From Ruegeria arenilitoris (GTDB lineage Bacteria; Pseudomonadota; Alphaproteobacteria; Rhodobacterales; Rhodobacteraceae): 64,000 nucleotides of DNA. The stretch covers positions 186,001 to 250,000 of the forward strand of contig NZ_WPYP01000007.1 of the NCBI RefSeq assembly GCF_013030985.1. The letters run 5' to 3'. This document shows, piece after piece, positions 1-8,734 of this stretch. The notes below the pieces were generated by a model. The model ran no database searches, was not told the origin of the DNA, and worked only from the letters and a program-made list of their open reading frames with translations. Made by a program: the position numbers and the translations under genes. Positions within the stretch are counted from its first letter, which is position 1. The number at the start of each line of letters is the position of its first letter.

Positions 1-1032
1 GAATACCCGGCAGCAATCGTGCCCGATGGTTGGTCCGGCGATCCGGCGAGTGACCCGGTCGGTACAGGACCATACAAGCTGGTTGAGTATCTGGTTGGTG
101 AAAAGGTCGTTTTGGAGAAGAACACGGATCACGAATGGTGGGGCGAAGGCGCCTATTTGGATCGGATCGAGTTTATCGACTACGGCACCGATGGCGCAGC
201 GCATTTGGCTGCCGCAGAAGCTGAAGAAATCGACATGACCTATGAAACGGTCGGTGAATTTGTCGACATCTACGAAAGCATTGGTTGGAACCAGAGCGAG
301 TCCGTTTCGGCCAACACGATGGTTTTGCGAACAAACCGGGATGCCGAAGTGGACGGAGTAAAGCCCTATGAAGACGCTCGTGTGCGTCGCGCTCTGGCGA
401 TGGCTTGTGACAATGCCATACTGCTAGAACTGGGATACGCTAATCGTGGAACTTTGGGCGAAAACCACCACGTTTGCCCCATTCACCCTGAATATGCAGA
501 CATTGGAGCTCCAGTAAAGGATGTCGAGGGCGCACGGGCATTGCTCGAAGAAGCTGGCATGCTCGACTACGAGCACGAGATTTTCTCTATTGATGATGAC
601 TGGCGCCGAAACACTACAGACGCTCTCTCTGCCCAACTGCGCGATGCCGGGCTGAACGTGAAGCGTACTGTATTGCCGGGCGCCACCTTCTGGAATGATT
701 GGAACAAATATCCGTTCAGTTCGACTGACTGGGGACACCGCCCGCTAGGTGTACAGGTGCTGACGTTGGCATACAAATCGGGTGTGGCCTGGAACGAAAC
801 AGGTCTGGCCAGCGCCGAATTTGACGCGATGCTGGAAGAAGCCTCAGCAATTGCCGATGCAGAAGCGCGCCGCGGCCACATGGAAAAGATCGAACAGTTT
901 TTGCGGGATGATGGAACGATAATTCAACCCTATTGGCGATCTCTGTATCGCCACTCTCGTCCAGGCGTCATCGGCGCGGAAAGCCACCCAATTAATGAAA
1001 TTCACGTGCATAAGCTGGCTCTAGAAAGCTGA
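1..1032 (+). CDS. ABC transporter substrate-binding protein, family 5 (5' truncated)
   Basis: The frame is open from the first base of the window, so the gene begins upstream and only about 343 C-terminal residues are present. The sequence has the look of the dipeptide/oligopeptide/nickel solute-binding family (SBP_bac_5): an ALAMACDNAILLELGY helix, a segment of the type YEDARVRRAL, and the closing motif YWRSLYRHSRPGV. These periplasmic proteins deliver peptides, opines or other small solutes to an ABC permease. No permease follows; the next gene is a BCCT transporter, so this gene is probably the last of its operon or a solitary binding protein. Substrate cannot be told from sequence. Confidence is high for the family and low for the ligand. 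Confidence 0.85.
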   Translation, partial: EYPAAIVPDGWSGDPASDPVGTGPYKLVEYLVGEKVVLEKNTDHEWWGEGAYLDRIEFIDYGTDGAAHLAAAEAEEIDMTYETVGEFVDIYESIGWNQSESVSANTMVLRTNRDAEVDGVKPYEDARVRRALAMACDNAILLELGYANRGTLGENHHVCPIHPEYADIGAPVKDVEGARALLEEAGMLDYEHEIFSIDDDWRRNTTDALSAQLRDAGLNVKRTVLPGATFWNDWNKYPFSSTDWGHRPLGVQVLTLAYKSGVAWNETGLASAEFDAMLEEASAIADAEARRGHMEKIEQFLRDDGTIIQPYWRSLYRHSRPGVIGAESHPINEIHVHKLALES

Positions 1033-1185
1033 GAATTCCGGCAAATCTTAACTCCCCGGACCCAATGAGATTGGCGAAACAGATTATCTGCGTCGTTGGT
1101 TTCATTGGTTTCCTGGGAATTGGATGGACGCGTCAGAACAAGCAGATTTATCCACCCGAAAATCAAAAACAGGGAGAAGTTGATT

Positions 1186-2865
1186 ATGGCGATAAAGCCA
1201 CCTCTTTCGGAACTTCCGATTAAGACCGCTGACAACGGTTTTTATCGGGGGTTCAGCGTCAACGTGACGGTGATCAGTAAGATCATCATCAGTTTGCTGG
1301 TTGTCTGGTGCATTGCGTGGCCAACCCAGGCCGGTAGGATTCTCGGCGACTGGAACGCAGCCATTCTGGCTCAGTTTGCAGCGTGGTATATCTGGGTTGT
1401 GACCGCGTTTGTTATCGTCTGCATCGGTTTGGCCATCTGGCCGGCCGCTGGGCGCCTGAACCTGGGGGTAGAAGGAGAAAAGCCGGAATTCTCGAACTTC
1501 TCGTGGTTCTCAATGATGTTCGGTGCCGGTATCGGGGTCGGAATGCTGACATGGGCTGTTGCGGAACCCGTGGCCCATTTCAAGAATAACCCATCTGTCA
1601 TTCAGGGTGTCACCACCGCACTTGACGCGGACAATGTGCGCACAGCCTATGTATGGTCCTACCTGCATTGGGGTCTGGGTGCATGGGCGTGCTACGCGAT
1701 CGCCGGTCTGGCGCTGGCGTTCTTCAGCTACCGTCGCGGGCTTCCGCTAACGATCCGCTCATCCCTGACGCCGCTCTTCGGCAAGGCGCTGTCGGGCAAC
1801 CTGGGTCACCTGATCGATATCGTTGCCGTTGTTGCAACGATCCTTGGTGTGGCGCAAACGCTTGGCTTCGGTGTTGAGCAGTTCGTTGCAGGCCTGACAC
1901 GTATCGGCATTGGTGGATTGGCTAACGCGGACGGTTCGGCCACAACGCTCGGCATCATCGTCGCCCTGCTAGTCATTATGGGGGCCTCGACACTGTCGGC
2001 TCTTTCCGGTGTGGGTAAGGGCATCAAATGGCTGTCGAACATCAACATGGCGTTGTCGATTTTCCTGCTCGGCTTCTTCATCCTATTCGGAGCGACCTTC
2101 TTTGGGGCCAAGGCATTCTTTGTTGGCATCTGGGACTATTTAGTCGCTCTGCCCTGGCTCAGCTTCAACGTTTATACATCAGATGGCGTTGAAGGATCCG
2201 AGGCTTTCCTGCTGGCGCAATGGCAAGGTTGGTGGCCCGTTTTCTACTGGGCATGGTGGATCGCATTTGCCCCCTTCGTGGGGCTGTTCTTGGCCCGTAT
2301 TTCGCGCGGTCGCTCTATCCGTGAATTTGTTCTGGGCGCAATGATCGTGCCCTCGCTGATGTGCTTTGTCTGGTTCGCATGGGCTGGAGGCACCGCTATT
2401 GACCTCGAGCTTAACGGGAACGCAAATGGTGTGATCCTTGATGCGGCCAATGGTGACAAGATCTTTGCCATGACCACCTACATGCTCGCGCCAATTGCAG
2501 AATTCCTGGCCTGGGCCATGGCGGTTGTGATCGTGATATTGCTGATGACCTTCCTTGTCACCTCGGCTGACTCGGCTGTGCTGATCGTGAATACGATCAA
2601 CGCAGCTGGTGACGAAGGACCCAAGGCACGTCCGCATATCGTGTTCTGGGGTGCTGCGCTGGCATTGGTGGTTGGTGGCCTGCTGATCTCAGGCGGAACC
2701 GGGGCCATTCAGACCGCTATGGTAATCGGCGCCTTGCCGTTCTCTCTCGTCATGGCGCTGATGTGTATCGCGTTGATCAAAGCGATCTGGAACGACGGAC
2801 GTCGCGAAGCCGCCGGTGTCGCATCAACTATTGATCCAGAAGCATCAACGATGCCAGCCGAATAA
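1186..2865 (+). CDS. BCCT family betaine/carnitine/choline transporter
   Basis: A 559-residue inner-membrane transporter with about 12 hydrophobic segments. The glycine-rich stretch GAGIGVGML (TM3 region), the signature WAWWIAFAPFVGLFLARISR and the later TSADSAVLIVNTINAAG are characteristic of betaine/choline/carnitine transporters, which import quaternary ammonium compounds with Na+ or H+. An in-frame start lies 90 nt upstream, but the ATG at 1186 has an AGGGAGAAG ribosome binding site and begins at the usual place for the family, so it is preferred. The C-terminal tail is short, with no long osmosensory extension like that of BetP, which favours a nutrient-uptake role over an osmosensor. 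The specific ligand is unknown. Confidence 0.93.
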   Translation: MAIKPPLSELPIKTADNGFYRGFSVNVTVISKIIISLLVVWCIAWPTQAGRILGDWNAAILAQFAAWYIWVVTAFVIVCIGLAIWPAAGRLNLGVEGEKPEFSNFSWFSMMFGAGIGVGMLTWAVAEPVAHFKNNPSVIQGVTTALDADNVRTAYVWSYLHWGLGAWACYAIAGLALAFFSYRRGLPLTIRSSLTPLFGKALSGNLGHLIDIVAVVATILGVAQTLGFGVEQFVAGLTRIGIGGLANADGSATTLGIIVALLVIMGASTLSALSGVGKGIKWLSNINMALSIFLLGFFILFGATFFGAKAFFVGIWDYLVALPWLSFNVYTSDGVEGSEAFLLAQWQGWWPVFYWAWWIAFAPFVGLFLARISRGRSIREFVLGAMIVPSLMCFVWFAWAGGTAIDLELNGNANGVILDAANGDKIFAMTTYMLAPIAEFLAWAMAVVIVILLMTFLVTSADSAVLIVNTINAAGDEGPKARPHIVFWGAALALVVGGLLISGGTGAIQTAMVIGALPFSLVMALMCIALIKAIWNDGRREAAGVASTIDPEASTMPAE

Positions 2866-2881
2866 AATTCGCGTATCCAAC

Positions 2882-2910
2882 TGTGACCCCAGGACACAAC
2901 TGGGGTCACA
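2882..2910 (+). terminator. Stem-loop after the BCCT gene
   Basis: A perfect 11-bp inverted repeat (2882-2892 pairing with 2900-2910) with a 7-nt loop begins 17 nt after the BCCT stop codon. There is no T tract after it, so it may be a weak terminator or a 3'-end stabilising structure rather than a classical intrinsic terminator. Confidence 0.5.
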
Positions 2911-3200
2911 AATAGGAAGACTGCTTATACAGAAATCTTCCGAAAATGCGGATATAAGCGCCGCATACAGACTGCTTTAACTTAGCTGAAATGTGCCGCA
3001 GGCTAAGCTTTGCAAAGTCTGCTTTACTGTGCATTGCTATCATTGAGGCACCGTGCAGCATCGGTCAAAGGGGCTCGCTCCAGACCTTCGCCGCGGCCCG
3101 CTCGAAGGTCGGCTCAGCGCAACATTGCTGCCTTTGACAGTATGCTCTCCAATGGCAACTTTCGAAACTTAGTACTAATTGAGACAAGATTGGAGTGAGC
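2911..3200. other. Intergenic region, no gene recognised
   Basis: This stretch lies between the BCCT stem-loop and the convergent LysR gene. I see no credible coding frame. It contains an 8-bp perfect inverted repeat (3083-3090 and 3103-3110, arms GACCTTCG/CGAAGGTC, 12-nt spacer) whose role is unknown. Confidence 0.5.
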
Positions 3201-4118
3201 TCAATGGCGCCCTTTTGAAGAGGCGCCAACGGGGTTCTTTTTCAGGTGTTGAATAAAGAGGCGCAGCGGCATCATTGAACGGTATTCCTGCGGGAAAAAG
3301 ATATTGATGCCGGGTGTGGAGACTTGATGCTGAGTTAACACTTCTTCGATCTGTCCGGATGCCAGTGGTTCCAGACAAGTGTCGCGAAACGAATAAGCTA
3401 TTCCCAGCCCGCGGGCCGCCATTTCAACCGTGACCGGCGAAGAGTTTGCAATCAGGCTACCGCCCACTTCGACAGCGTAGTCTCCTTCAGGACCGGTGAA
3501 AGTCCAGGGGGCGAATTGGCCGGAGCTTTGGAAGCGGTAGCGCAGACAATTATGTGCCAACAAATCCCTTGGGTCTTCTGGGGTGCCATTCTCTGCCAGA
3601 TATTCCGGGCTTGCCACCACAGCTGTTTGCAATGGACTTGTTAAGCTGATGGCAATCATGTCCTGGGCAATCATGCCACCCATACGAAAACCAGCATGGA
3701 AGCCCTCGCCAAGCACATCAGACAAAGCATCGGTTAGCAGCAGCTCAACCTCGATCTCGGGGTATAGGTCCCGGAATGATACCAGCGCTTCACGAACGAC
3801 CAGATGATAGGCGATCTCGGAAATCGCGAGCTTCAATGAACCGCGAGCTGAATGGCCTGCCGTAAGTGCGCTTTCCAGCCCGTCGGCAAGTTGCTCAAAC
3901 GCCGGACCCGAACTTCGCGCCAGTGCCCGCCCTGCCTCGGTCAGGTTTATTGAACGCGTTGTCCGGATGAACAGTGCAGTTCCAAGCCTGTCTTCAAGGT
4001 TCTTTAGCTGATGACTTACTGTGGACCGCTTGAGCCCCAGCTTTTGAGCAGCAGCACTCAGGCTGCCGTGCTGGGCAATCGCATTGAACACTTCGAGAGT
4101 GGAAAGAGGCAAGCGCAT
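3201..4118 (-). CDS. LysR family transcriptional regulator
   Basis: A 305-residue LysR-type regulator. The N-terminal winged helix-turn-helix (residues 1-60) has the family pattern LEVFNAIAQHGSLSAAAQKL followed by STVSHQLKNLEDRLG. Residues of about 90-290 form the periplasmic-binding-like effector domain. The gene is divergent from a flavodoxin-fold oxidoreductase and an SDR, with 116 bp between the two starts. By the usual LysR arrangement it probably controls that pair in response to a small molecule, perhaps a quinone or electrophile. That target assignment is inferred from position only. Confidence 0.92.
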   Translation of the reverse strand: MRLPLSTLEVFNAIAQHGSLSAAAQKLGLKRSTVSHQLKNLEDRLGTALFIRTTRSINLTEAGRALARSSGPAFEQLADGLESALTAGHSARGSLKLAISEIAYHLVVREALVSFRDLYPEIEVELLLTDALSDVLGEGFHAGFRMGGMIAQDMIAISLTSPLQTAVVASPEYLAENGTPEDPRDLLAHNCLRYRFQSSGQFAPWTFTGPEGDYAVEVGGSLIANSSPVTVEMAARGLGIAYSFRDTCLEPLASGQIEEVLTQHQVSTPGINIFFPQEYRSMMPLRLFIQHLKKNPVGASSKGRH

Positions 4119-4234
4119 TGGTGCATCTCCTACACCTTAGAGGTGGATAATGGGCGTATTGTTGTCTGTGGTGGGATATCTAGATTTGGCCAACAAGTAA
4201 ACGCGACACCCCGGACGGCAGAGACAAATCACCC
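4119..4234. promoter_or_regulatory. Divergent promoter region, LysR / oxidoreductase
   Basis: This 116-bp gap separates two divergent starts and should hold both promoters and the LysR operator. I could not pick out a convincing T-N11-A box with a long dyad, so no exact site is given. Confidence 0.4.
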
Positions 4235-4789
4235 ATGAGTATTCTTGTTTTAACCGCGCATCCAAACCTCAAAGCCTCATTGGTCAACCGAATGTGGTTT
4301 GACGCATTGTCCCAGGTTGCAGGTGTCACCACCCGTGACCTGACGGCCGTCGGCGGGCGGGAGATGAAATTTGATCCTATGGCTGAACAGGTCCTACTTA
4401 GGAATGCTGACCGTGTCGTGTTGCAGTTTCCGTTCTACTGGTACTCCTCCCCGCCCGTACTCAAGGCGTGGCTTGATCAGGTGTTGCTTGCCGGGTTTGC
4501 CTATGGCCCCGGTGGCAACCAACTAAACGGAAAAGAGCTCGTGCTTGCCGTTTCCACTGGTGGACCGGTCGAAAGCTACCGGACTGGTGCATTCAACAAT
4601 TTTTCCATGTCCGAGTTTCTAACCCCTTTTCAACAGACGGCACTTATGACTGGCATGACCTATCTGCCGCCATTCGTGCTTCACAGTGCTATGAGCCGGG
4701 ACCAAATCAGGCTCGAAGCAAGCGTCCCGGCGTTGATTGCGCATCTGACGGGACAACAGCCCGAAGCCAGCGCCAAGTTGGTTGGATAG
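4235..4789 (+). CDS. NAD(P)H-dependent flavodoxin-fold oxidoreductase (KefF/MdaB-like)
   Basis: A 184-residue protein of the flavodoxin-like quinone reductase family. The opening beta strand ILVLTAHPNLKAS, the FPFYWYSSPPVLKAWLDQVL segment and the STGGP loop match FMN/FAD-binding NAD(P)H dehydrogenases that reduce quinones or act as subunits of KefC-type efflux systems. No Kef channel is adjacent. Its partner is the SDR that follows 34 nt downstream, and a LysR gene lies divergently upstream. The likely role is cytoplasmic reduction of quinones or related electrophiles; the substrate is unknown. Confidence 0.85.
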   Translation: MSILVLTAHPNLKASLVNRMWFDALSQVAGVTTRDLTAVGGREMKFDPMAEQVLLRNADRVVLQFPFYWYSSPPVLKAWLDQVLLAGFAYGPGGNQLNGKELVLAVSTGGPVESYRTGAFNNFSMSEFLTPFQQTALMTGMTYLPPFVLHSAMSRDQIRLEASVPALIAHLTGQQPEASAKLVG

Positions 4790-4823
4790 GCACATACCCC
4801 TCGCTCAAAATCAGGAGAAGAAA

Positions 4824-5561
4824 ATGGAAAACCTCGAAAACAAAGTGGTCCTTATCACCGGTGGTGGGACAGGAATTGGGAAAGCCACGGCATCGGCCTT
4901 TATTGCCAATGGCGCGAAGGTGGTTATCACCGGTCGCAGACAATCCGTTCTTGAAAAAGCAACACAGGAACTTGGGCCGCAAGCCTACGCCATTGTTGGG
5001 GATGTCAGCAAAGATGGGGAACCGGCCCGAGTTATTGAGGAAACCATCAACACATTCGGCCAACTAGATGTTTTGGTCAACAATGCTGGAACCGGAAAGA
5101 TGGGTCCACTGTCTGAAACCAGTGACCAGGATATCGAAAGCATTTACCGAACCAACGTGTTTGGACCGCTGGCTTTTGCCCGCGAGGCAACCCCCCATCT
5201 TGCCGAAAGTAAGGGGGCAATCATCAATATTTCTTCCGTAGTCGCGCGTGGCATGATGCCTGGTGCCGCGGTTTACGCCTCGTCAAAGGCAGCTGTGGAC
5301 CACGCTACCAGACTTATCGCTGCGGAACTCGGCCCGCTGGGCATCCGGGTCAATGCGGTCGCACCCGGACTTACAGACACGGAAATAACGGCAGACGTAA
5401 AGTCAAATGAACAAATGCTGGGAATGATTATCGCTCAAACACCGATGGGTCGCATCGGTGAACCTGAAGACATCGCAAACGCGGTTCTTTTGCTTGCCGA
5501 CAACCGTGCCGGGTGGATCACAGGCCAGTCTGTACAAGCAGGTGGAGGGTTCCTGCTGTAA
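4824..5561 (+). CDS. Short-chain dehydrogenase/reductase (SDR)
   Basis: A 245-residue classical SDR. The cofactor motif TGGGTGIGKATA is at residues about 12-23, NNAG follows at about 90, and the catalytic Ser with YASSK is present, with the C-terminal ITGQSVQAGGGF typical of the FabG-like branch. The ATG at 4824 follows an AGGAGAAG ribosome binding site. An alternative start 42 nt upstream would overlap the preceding gene and is less likely. It appears co-transcribed with the flavodoxin-fold reductase. The substrate is not predictable. Confidence 0.92.
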   Translation: MENLENKVVLITGGGTGIGKATASAFIANGAKVVITGRRQSVLEKATQELGPQAYAIVGDVSKDGEPARVIEETINTFGQLDVLVNNAGTGKMGPLSETSDQDIESIYRTNVFGPLAFAREATPHLAESKGAIINISSVVARGMMPGAAVYASSKAAVDHATRLIAAELGPLGIRVNAVAPGLTDTEITADVKSNEQMLGMIIAQTPMGRIGEPEDIANAVLLLADNRAGWITGQSVQAGGGFLL

Positions 5562-5622
5562 GACGACGTGCGGGTTTTTGAACACCAAGCTTCAATAAGT
5601 ATCCGCAGAGGGTCAAAAGCGA

Positions 5623-5654
5623 CCCGGCAACATCTTCAATATGATGTTGTCGGG
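5623..5654. terminator. Stem-loop downstream of the SDR gene
   Basis: A 12-bp inverted repeat (5623-5634 with 5643-5654, one G.T position) with an 8-nt loop starts about 60 nt after the SDR stop. It lacks a T tract. It is the strongest secondary structure in the gap and may terminate or stabilise the SDR transcript. Confidence 0.45.
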
Positions 5655-6235
5655 CCTTCAGGCTTACAGAATGAGATTTCTTGCCAAACCAAACGAATTG
5701 CTGAGTTGCGTCGCAGGGATCAATGTCACGCTGCCGAAGCAACGATAACAGCACGACTGACTTGCTTGAATTAGCCTTTGTTGGGCGATGTTCGAACTTA
5801 GCGTTTAGCGCCTCTTCAAGCGTTAAGCAGCATCTGGAAGATTGGGGCTCTGAGTTGCCATTCTCTGTAACCAGCTCGATTGACTGATGGCAGCCCAAAG
5901 CGGACCTTCAAAACCGAGCTTTGCAAGTTCTGAGATGCGGACGAAGCGGGCTTTCCCTTCGTCCCGTTGAACGGCCGCTTTTGGTAATCCGAGAAGATTT
6001 ACGTATCGGACTTCCGCGGTTGTATTAGGCCTCTTGTCATCCTATGTGTCGCCTATCTGAAATGGAGATTTCATGTCCCGGTAAGGAAGGGAGGCAGCGC
6101 GCCTCCCGGTGCAAATAGAAGGTCTGAATCAGCTCCGTCGCTTTGAAGCGGACGGCATTTCTTGATTTGCACACTCGTTTCCTACCGACAGTGCTCAAGC
6201 ACAGCTTGGGCGAGAGACATGAAAGTGAACACCCC
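5655..6235. other. Intergenic region before rsgA
   Basis: No gene was recognised in about 580 bp. Both strands carry only short or compositionally unconvincing frames. A perfect 7-bp hairpin lies at 6089-6107 (arms GGGAGGC/GCCTCCC, 5-nt loop), about 130 nt before the rsgA start. The stretch looks like decayed accessory DNA. Confidence 0.45.
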
Positions 6236-7318
6236 ATGACACGGGATTACTCAAATTTCCTCCTGCAGCCTGCGCGTGACGCTGGCACACACGCAAATCT
6301 CAGCCCACTTCAAGCACTGGGTTGGCACCCCTTTTTCGCCCAGCAAATCAGTGTGGACGAATTGACCGCGACACCTCCCGTTCGTGTTGTCGAAGTGCAC
6401 CGAAATGGGCTGCACGTCCTTGGTGAAAACGTTGATGCGATGCTTCCTCCCAGACCGAATGTGACCGTCGGAGACTGGCTGATGCTGGATCCTTCACACC
6501 CGCGATCCAGTCGGGTGCTTGAGCGCACAAGCCTTATCAAGCGGCGTGCGCCCGGCACAGACCGGCAGGAACAACTGATTGCAGCGAATATTGATACCGC
6601 CTTTATCGTCACGTCCTGTAATCAAGATTTCAAAGTTGCACGGCTGGAACGCTACGCTGCCCTGGCGTTCGAGGCAGGGATTACGCCCGTCATCGTCCTC
6701 ACAAAGACCGACCTCGTAATGGACGCGCAAAGCTACATTGATGCGGCCCGCTCGGTGTCGGACATGATCGACGTGGTCGCACTTGACGCTCGTGGAGATG
6801 CCCCAAAAACGGAACTTGCCGCCTGGTGCAAACCCGGCAAGACGGTGGCGTTCCTCGGCTCATCCGGCGTTGGCAAATCGACGCTGACTAATGCGTTGCT
6901 TGATAGCCAATCCATCGAGACCCAGGCCATTCGCGAGGACGACGCAAAAGGTCGGCATACGACGACGCGGCGCGAGCTTCATGCAATGCCCAATGGCTGT
7001 CTGATCCTGGATACCCCCGGCATGCGGGAATTGCAGCTCACCGATGCGGTGGAGGGGATCAATGACCTCTTCGCTGACATTCAGGAGCTGACCGCTGGTT
7101 GTCGCTTTAGCGACTGTCAGCACGAGACCGAGCCGGGATGCGCTGTACGGCAAGCTATTGAAGAAGGAACTCTCGACGCTGATCGAATGAGGAGATGGCG
7201 CAAACTCTTGGCGGAGGATGCTTTCAACTCGGCCAGCCTTGCGGAACGCAGGTCACGGGACAAGGCCTTCGGGAAGATGGTTCGCGACGCCAAGAAGCTT
7301 AAAGATGTCAGGAGATAA
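6236..7318 (+). CDS. rsgA: Ribosome small-subunit-dependent GTPase A
   Basis: A 360-residue protein with the circularly permuted GTPase order of RsgA/YjeQ. An N-terminal OB-fold is followed by TKTD (G4), then the P-loop GSSGVGKST (G1), then DTPG (G3). A C-terminal zinc knuckle shows Cys-X4-Cys-X-His-X5-Cys within CRFSDCQHETEPGC. RsgA assists late 30S subunit maturation. The ATG at 6236 is chosen because it gives normal family length; a longer in-frame start at 6143 would add 31 atypical residues. The ribosome binding site is weak. A VOC gene follows after only 4 nt, so the two are likely co-transcribed. Confidence 0.93.
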   Translation: MTRDYSNFLLQPARDAGTHANLSPLQALGWHPFFAQQISVDELTATPPVRVVEVHRNGLHVLGENVDAMLPPRPNVTVGDWLMLDPSHPRSSRVLERTSLIKRRAPGTDRQEQLIAANIDTAFIVTSCNQDFKVARLERYAALAFEAGITPVIVLTKTDLVMDAQSYIDAARSVSDMIDVVALDARGDAPKTELAAWCKPGKTVAFLGSSGVGKSTLTNALLDSQSIETQAIREDDAKGRHTTTRRELHAMPNGCLILDTPGMRELQLTDAVEGINDLFADIQELTAGCRFSDCQHETEPGCAVRQAIEEGTLDADRMRRWRKLLAEDAFNSASLAERRSRDKAFGKMVRDAKKLKDVRR

Positions 7319-7322
7319 GACG

Positions 7323-8090
7323 ATGACGCAGTCAAAAGCAGGTCAAATCGTATGGCATGATCTTTTTACATCGAACAGAGACCGTTCGATGGCGTTTTAC
7401 GCCCGTGTCGCCAACTGGACATATCAGGTCGAGCGGGCAACAGATTTTGCTTGGGGCGGCGGCGAGAAGGATTTTGTCCTTGCGCTATTGGGCGAAGAAG
7501 CGGGCGCGGGGTTGGCCGAGACACCTCCGGAGCACGAAAATGGCTGGATCGCTTACATCGAAGTTCTCGACGTGGACGCGGCCGCGAAGCGCGTCGACAC
7601 GCTCGGAGGCAAAGTCGTTCGGGAACCATTCGAGGTGCCGGGCGTCGGGCGCAACGCACTCGTCCGCGACCCACTCGGTGCTCTAGTGGGGGTTTCGCTG
7701 TCTCGGCACGACTTCCCTGTACCGCGCTTGCAGTTCGGCCCAGAAGTTTACGTCAGCAACGGGAATGACTTCCCGCAAGCGTTCTATGCGGAACTCTTCG
7801 GATGGCGGGTCTCCCCCGAGCGAGACAAGGCTTATGTCGCTAACCTCGGGACTTGGGACGATCTTGTCGCAATCCAAGACGCCGCGAACTGGTCCACCGG
7901 TTCAAATGCAGCTTGGGTCCCGTGCATCAATGTCGCTTCAGTCTCCGATGCCTCCCGCGCTGCTGAAAGAAAAGGGGCGCGTCCCGCTTCTGTGGATGTG
8001 AATGAGACCGTTCAAGCCCATAAACCCATCCTGTGGGATCCAGACGGCGTGCCGTTTGCTCTCGGAGTTAAGCAAACAACCACTTTCTAG
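7323..8090 (+). CDS. VOC family protein with two glyoxalase-like domains
   Basis: A 255-residue protein made of two vicinal-oxygen-chelate modules, about residues 10-125 and 140-250. It resembles the Cfp30B / 27-kDa-antigen type: WHDLFTSN at the start of module 1, and FYAELFGWRV in module 2. Such proteins bind metal or small ligands; enzymatic activity is unproven for most. The ATG at 7323 has AGGAGA just upstream, overlapping the end of rsgA, which suggests translational coupling. No specific substrate can be given. Confidence 0.88.
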   Translation: MTQSKAGQIVWHDLFTSNRDRSMAFYARVANWTYQVERATDFAWGGGEKDFVLALLGEEAGAGLAETPPEHENGWIAYIEVLDVDAAAKRVDTLGGKVVREPFEVPGVGRNALVRDPLGALVGVSLSRHDFPVPRLQFGPEVYVSNGNDFPQAFYAELFGWRVSPERDKAYVANLGTWDDLVAIQDAANWSTGSNAAWVPCINVASVSDASRAAERKGARPASVDVNETVQAHKPILWDPDGVPFALGVKQTTTF

Positions 8091-8449
8091 CAGTTCGCCT
8101 ATTCTGCACAGGAACCACAGAGCGGACATTTCTCCTCTCTGCGGCGTCCGCGACTCTGGGCTCGCTGCCGTCATTCTCTGCGGATCGCATGTACTGGTGC
8201 AAAGAGAGCCCTAACCAGTCATTGCCGAGTGCTCTGGTAGCTGCGGGCGCATTCGGCAGGTCGCAGCCCGAAAGCGAACAAGGGCCGAGATTTGGAGATT
8301 TTGCCTTCGGGTTAAGTTTTTGCCCGAAGGCGGTCGGTGTTATTTCGTTTCATTGGGGTATTTTCACGAAAGTAGTTCTGTTCGTAGCTTCCACGTTAGT
8401 TCTTTTTGCCAACGGTGCCGACGCAGGCAGAAAGGAAGCAGAAAGCGCA
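8091..8449. other. Intergenic region, decayed sequence
   Basis: No gene was recognised. The notable element is a perfect 9-bp inverted repeat at 8303-8311 and 8323-8331 (arms GCCTTCGGG/CCCGAAGGC, 11-nt spacer). The stretch leads directly into copy A of the IS21-like end remnant. Confidence 0.4.
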
Positions 8450-8586
8450 AAAGGCAGAACTATGCTTCGACTTTCAAGGAAATGTGGAACGTCACTGATA
8501 TTTGACTCAAACGACAGACAAAACCTCAATAAATCGGCCAATCACGTCATTCATTTCTGACCCAATCGTCAAGCATTTCTGACCCA
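8450..8586. repeat. 137-bp repeat copy A, IS21-like transposon end remnant
   Basis: This block aligns without gaps to 30764-30900; a hand count gives about 24 mismatches in 137 positions. It contains three 18-nt direct repeats at 8492-8509, 8547-8564 and 8569-8586 of the form TCAnnnATwTyTGACyCA. Read on the minus strand these are TGGGTCAGAAATG-type units, as seen at the multi-repeat ends of IS21-family elements where IstA binds. No istA or istB frame is adjacent. The repetition is seen directly; the IS21 assignment is inference. Confidence 0.65.
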
Positions 8587-8734
8587 ACACAAAAAACGCC
8601 CTCTAATCGTGGCCACGGCCCATGTCTCAGAACAGCCCAATTCCGCTATTTTGAACTTAGGTTGCCCGCGCATGCAGCATTAGATTTTCTGACAGATGCG
8701 CTTTTGGTAAACATAGTGATCAATTGGTGGGCAC
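8587..8734. other. Gap between repeat copy A and the GntR gene
   Basis: This 148-bp stretch is the downstream flank of the convergent GntR gene. I see no coding frame or clear terminator in it. Confidence 0.35.

Noticed and set aside
2882..2910. Classical rho-independent terminator after the BCCT gene
   Set aside because: The 11-bp stem is good but the U-tract is absent, so it is listed only as a possible terminator.
5518..5898. 126-codon minus-strand frame between SDR and rsgA
   Set aside because: It overlaps the end of the SDR gene and a strong hairpin and shows no recognisable domain.
8462..8560. Short frames MLRLSRKCGTS / MFRLLRKCGTS in both repeat copies
   Set aside because: The shared stretch could look like a conserved small peptide, but the frames diverge and stop differently, and the conservation fits transposon-end repeats better.
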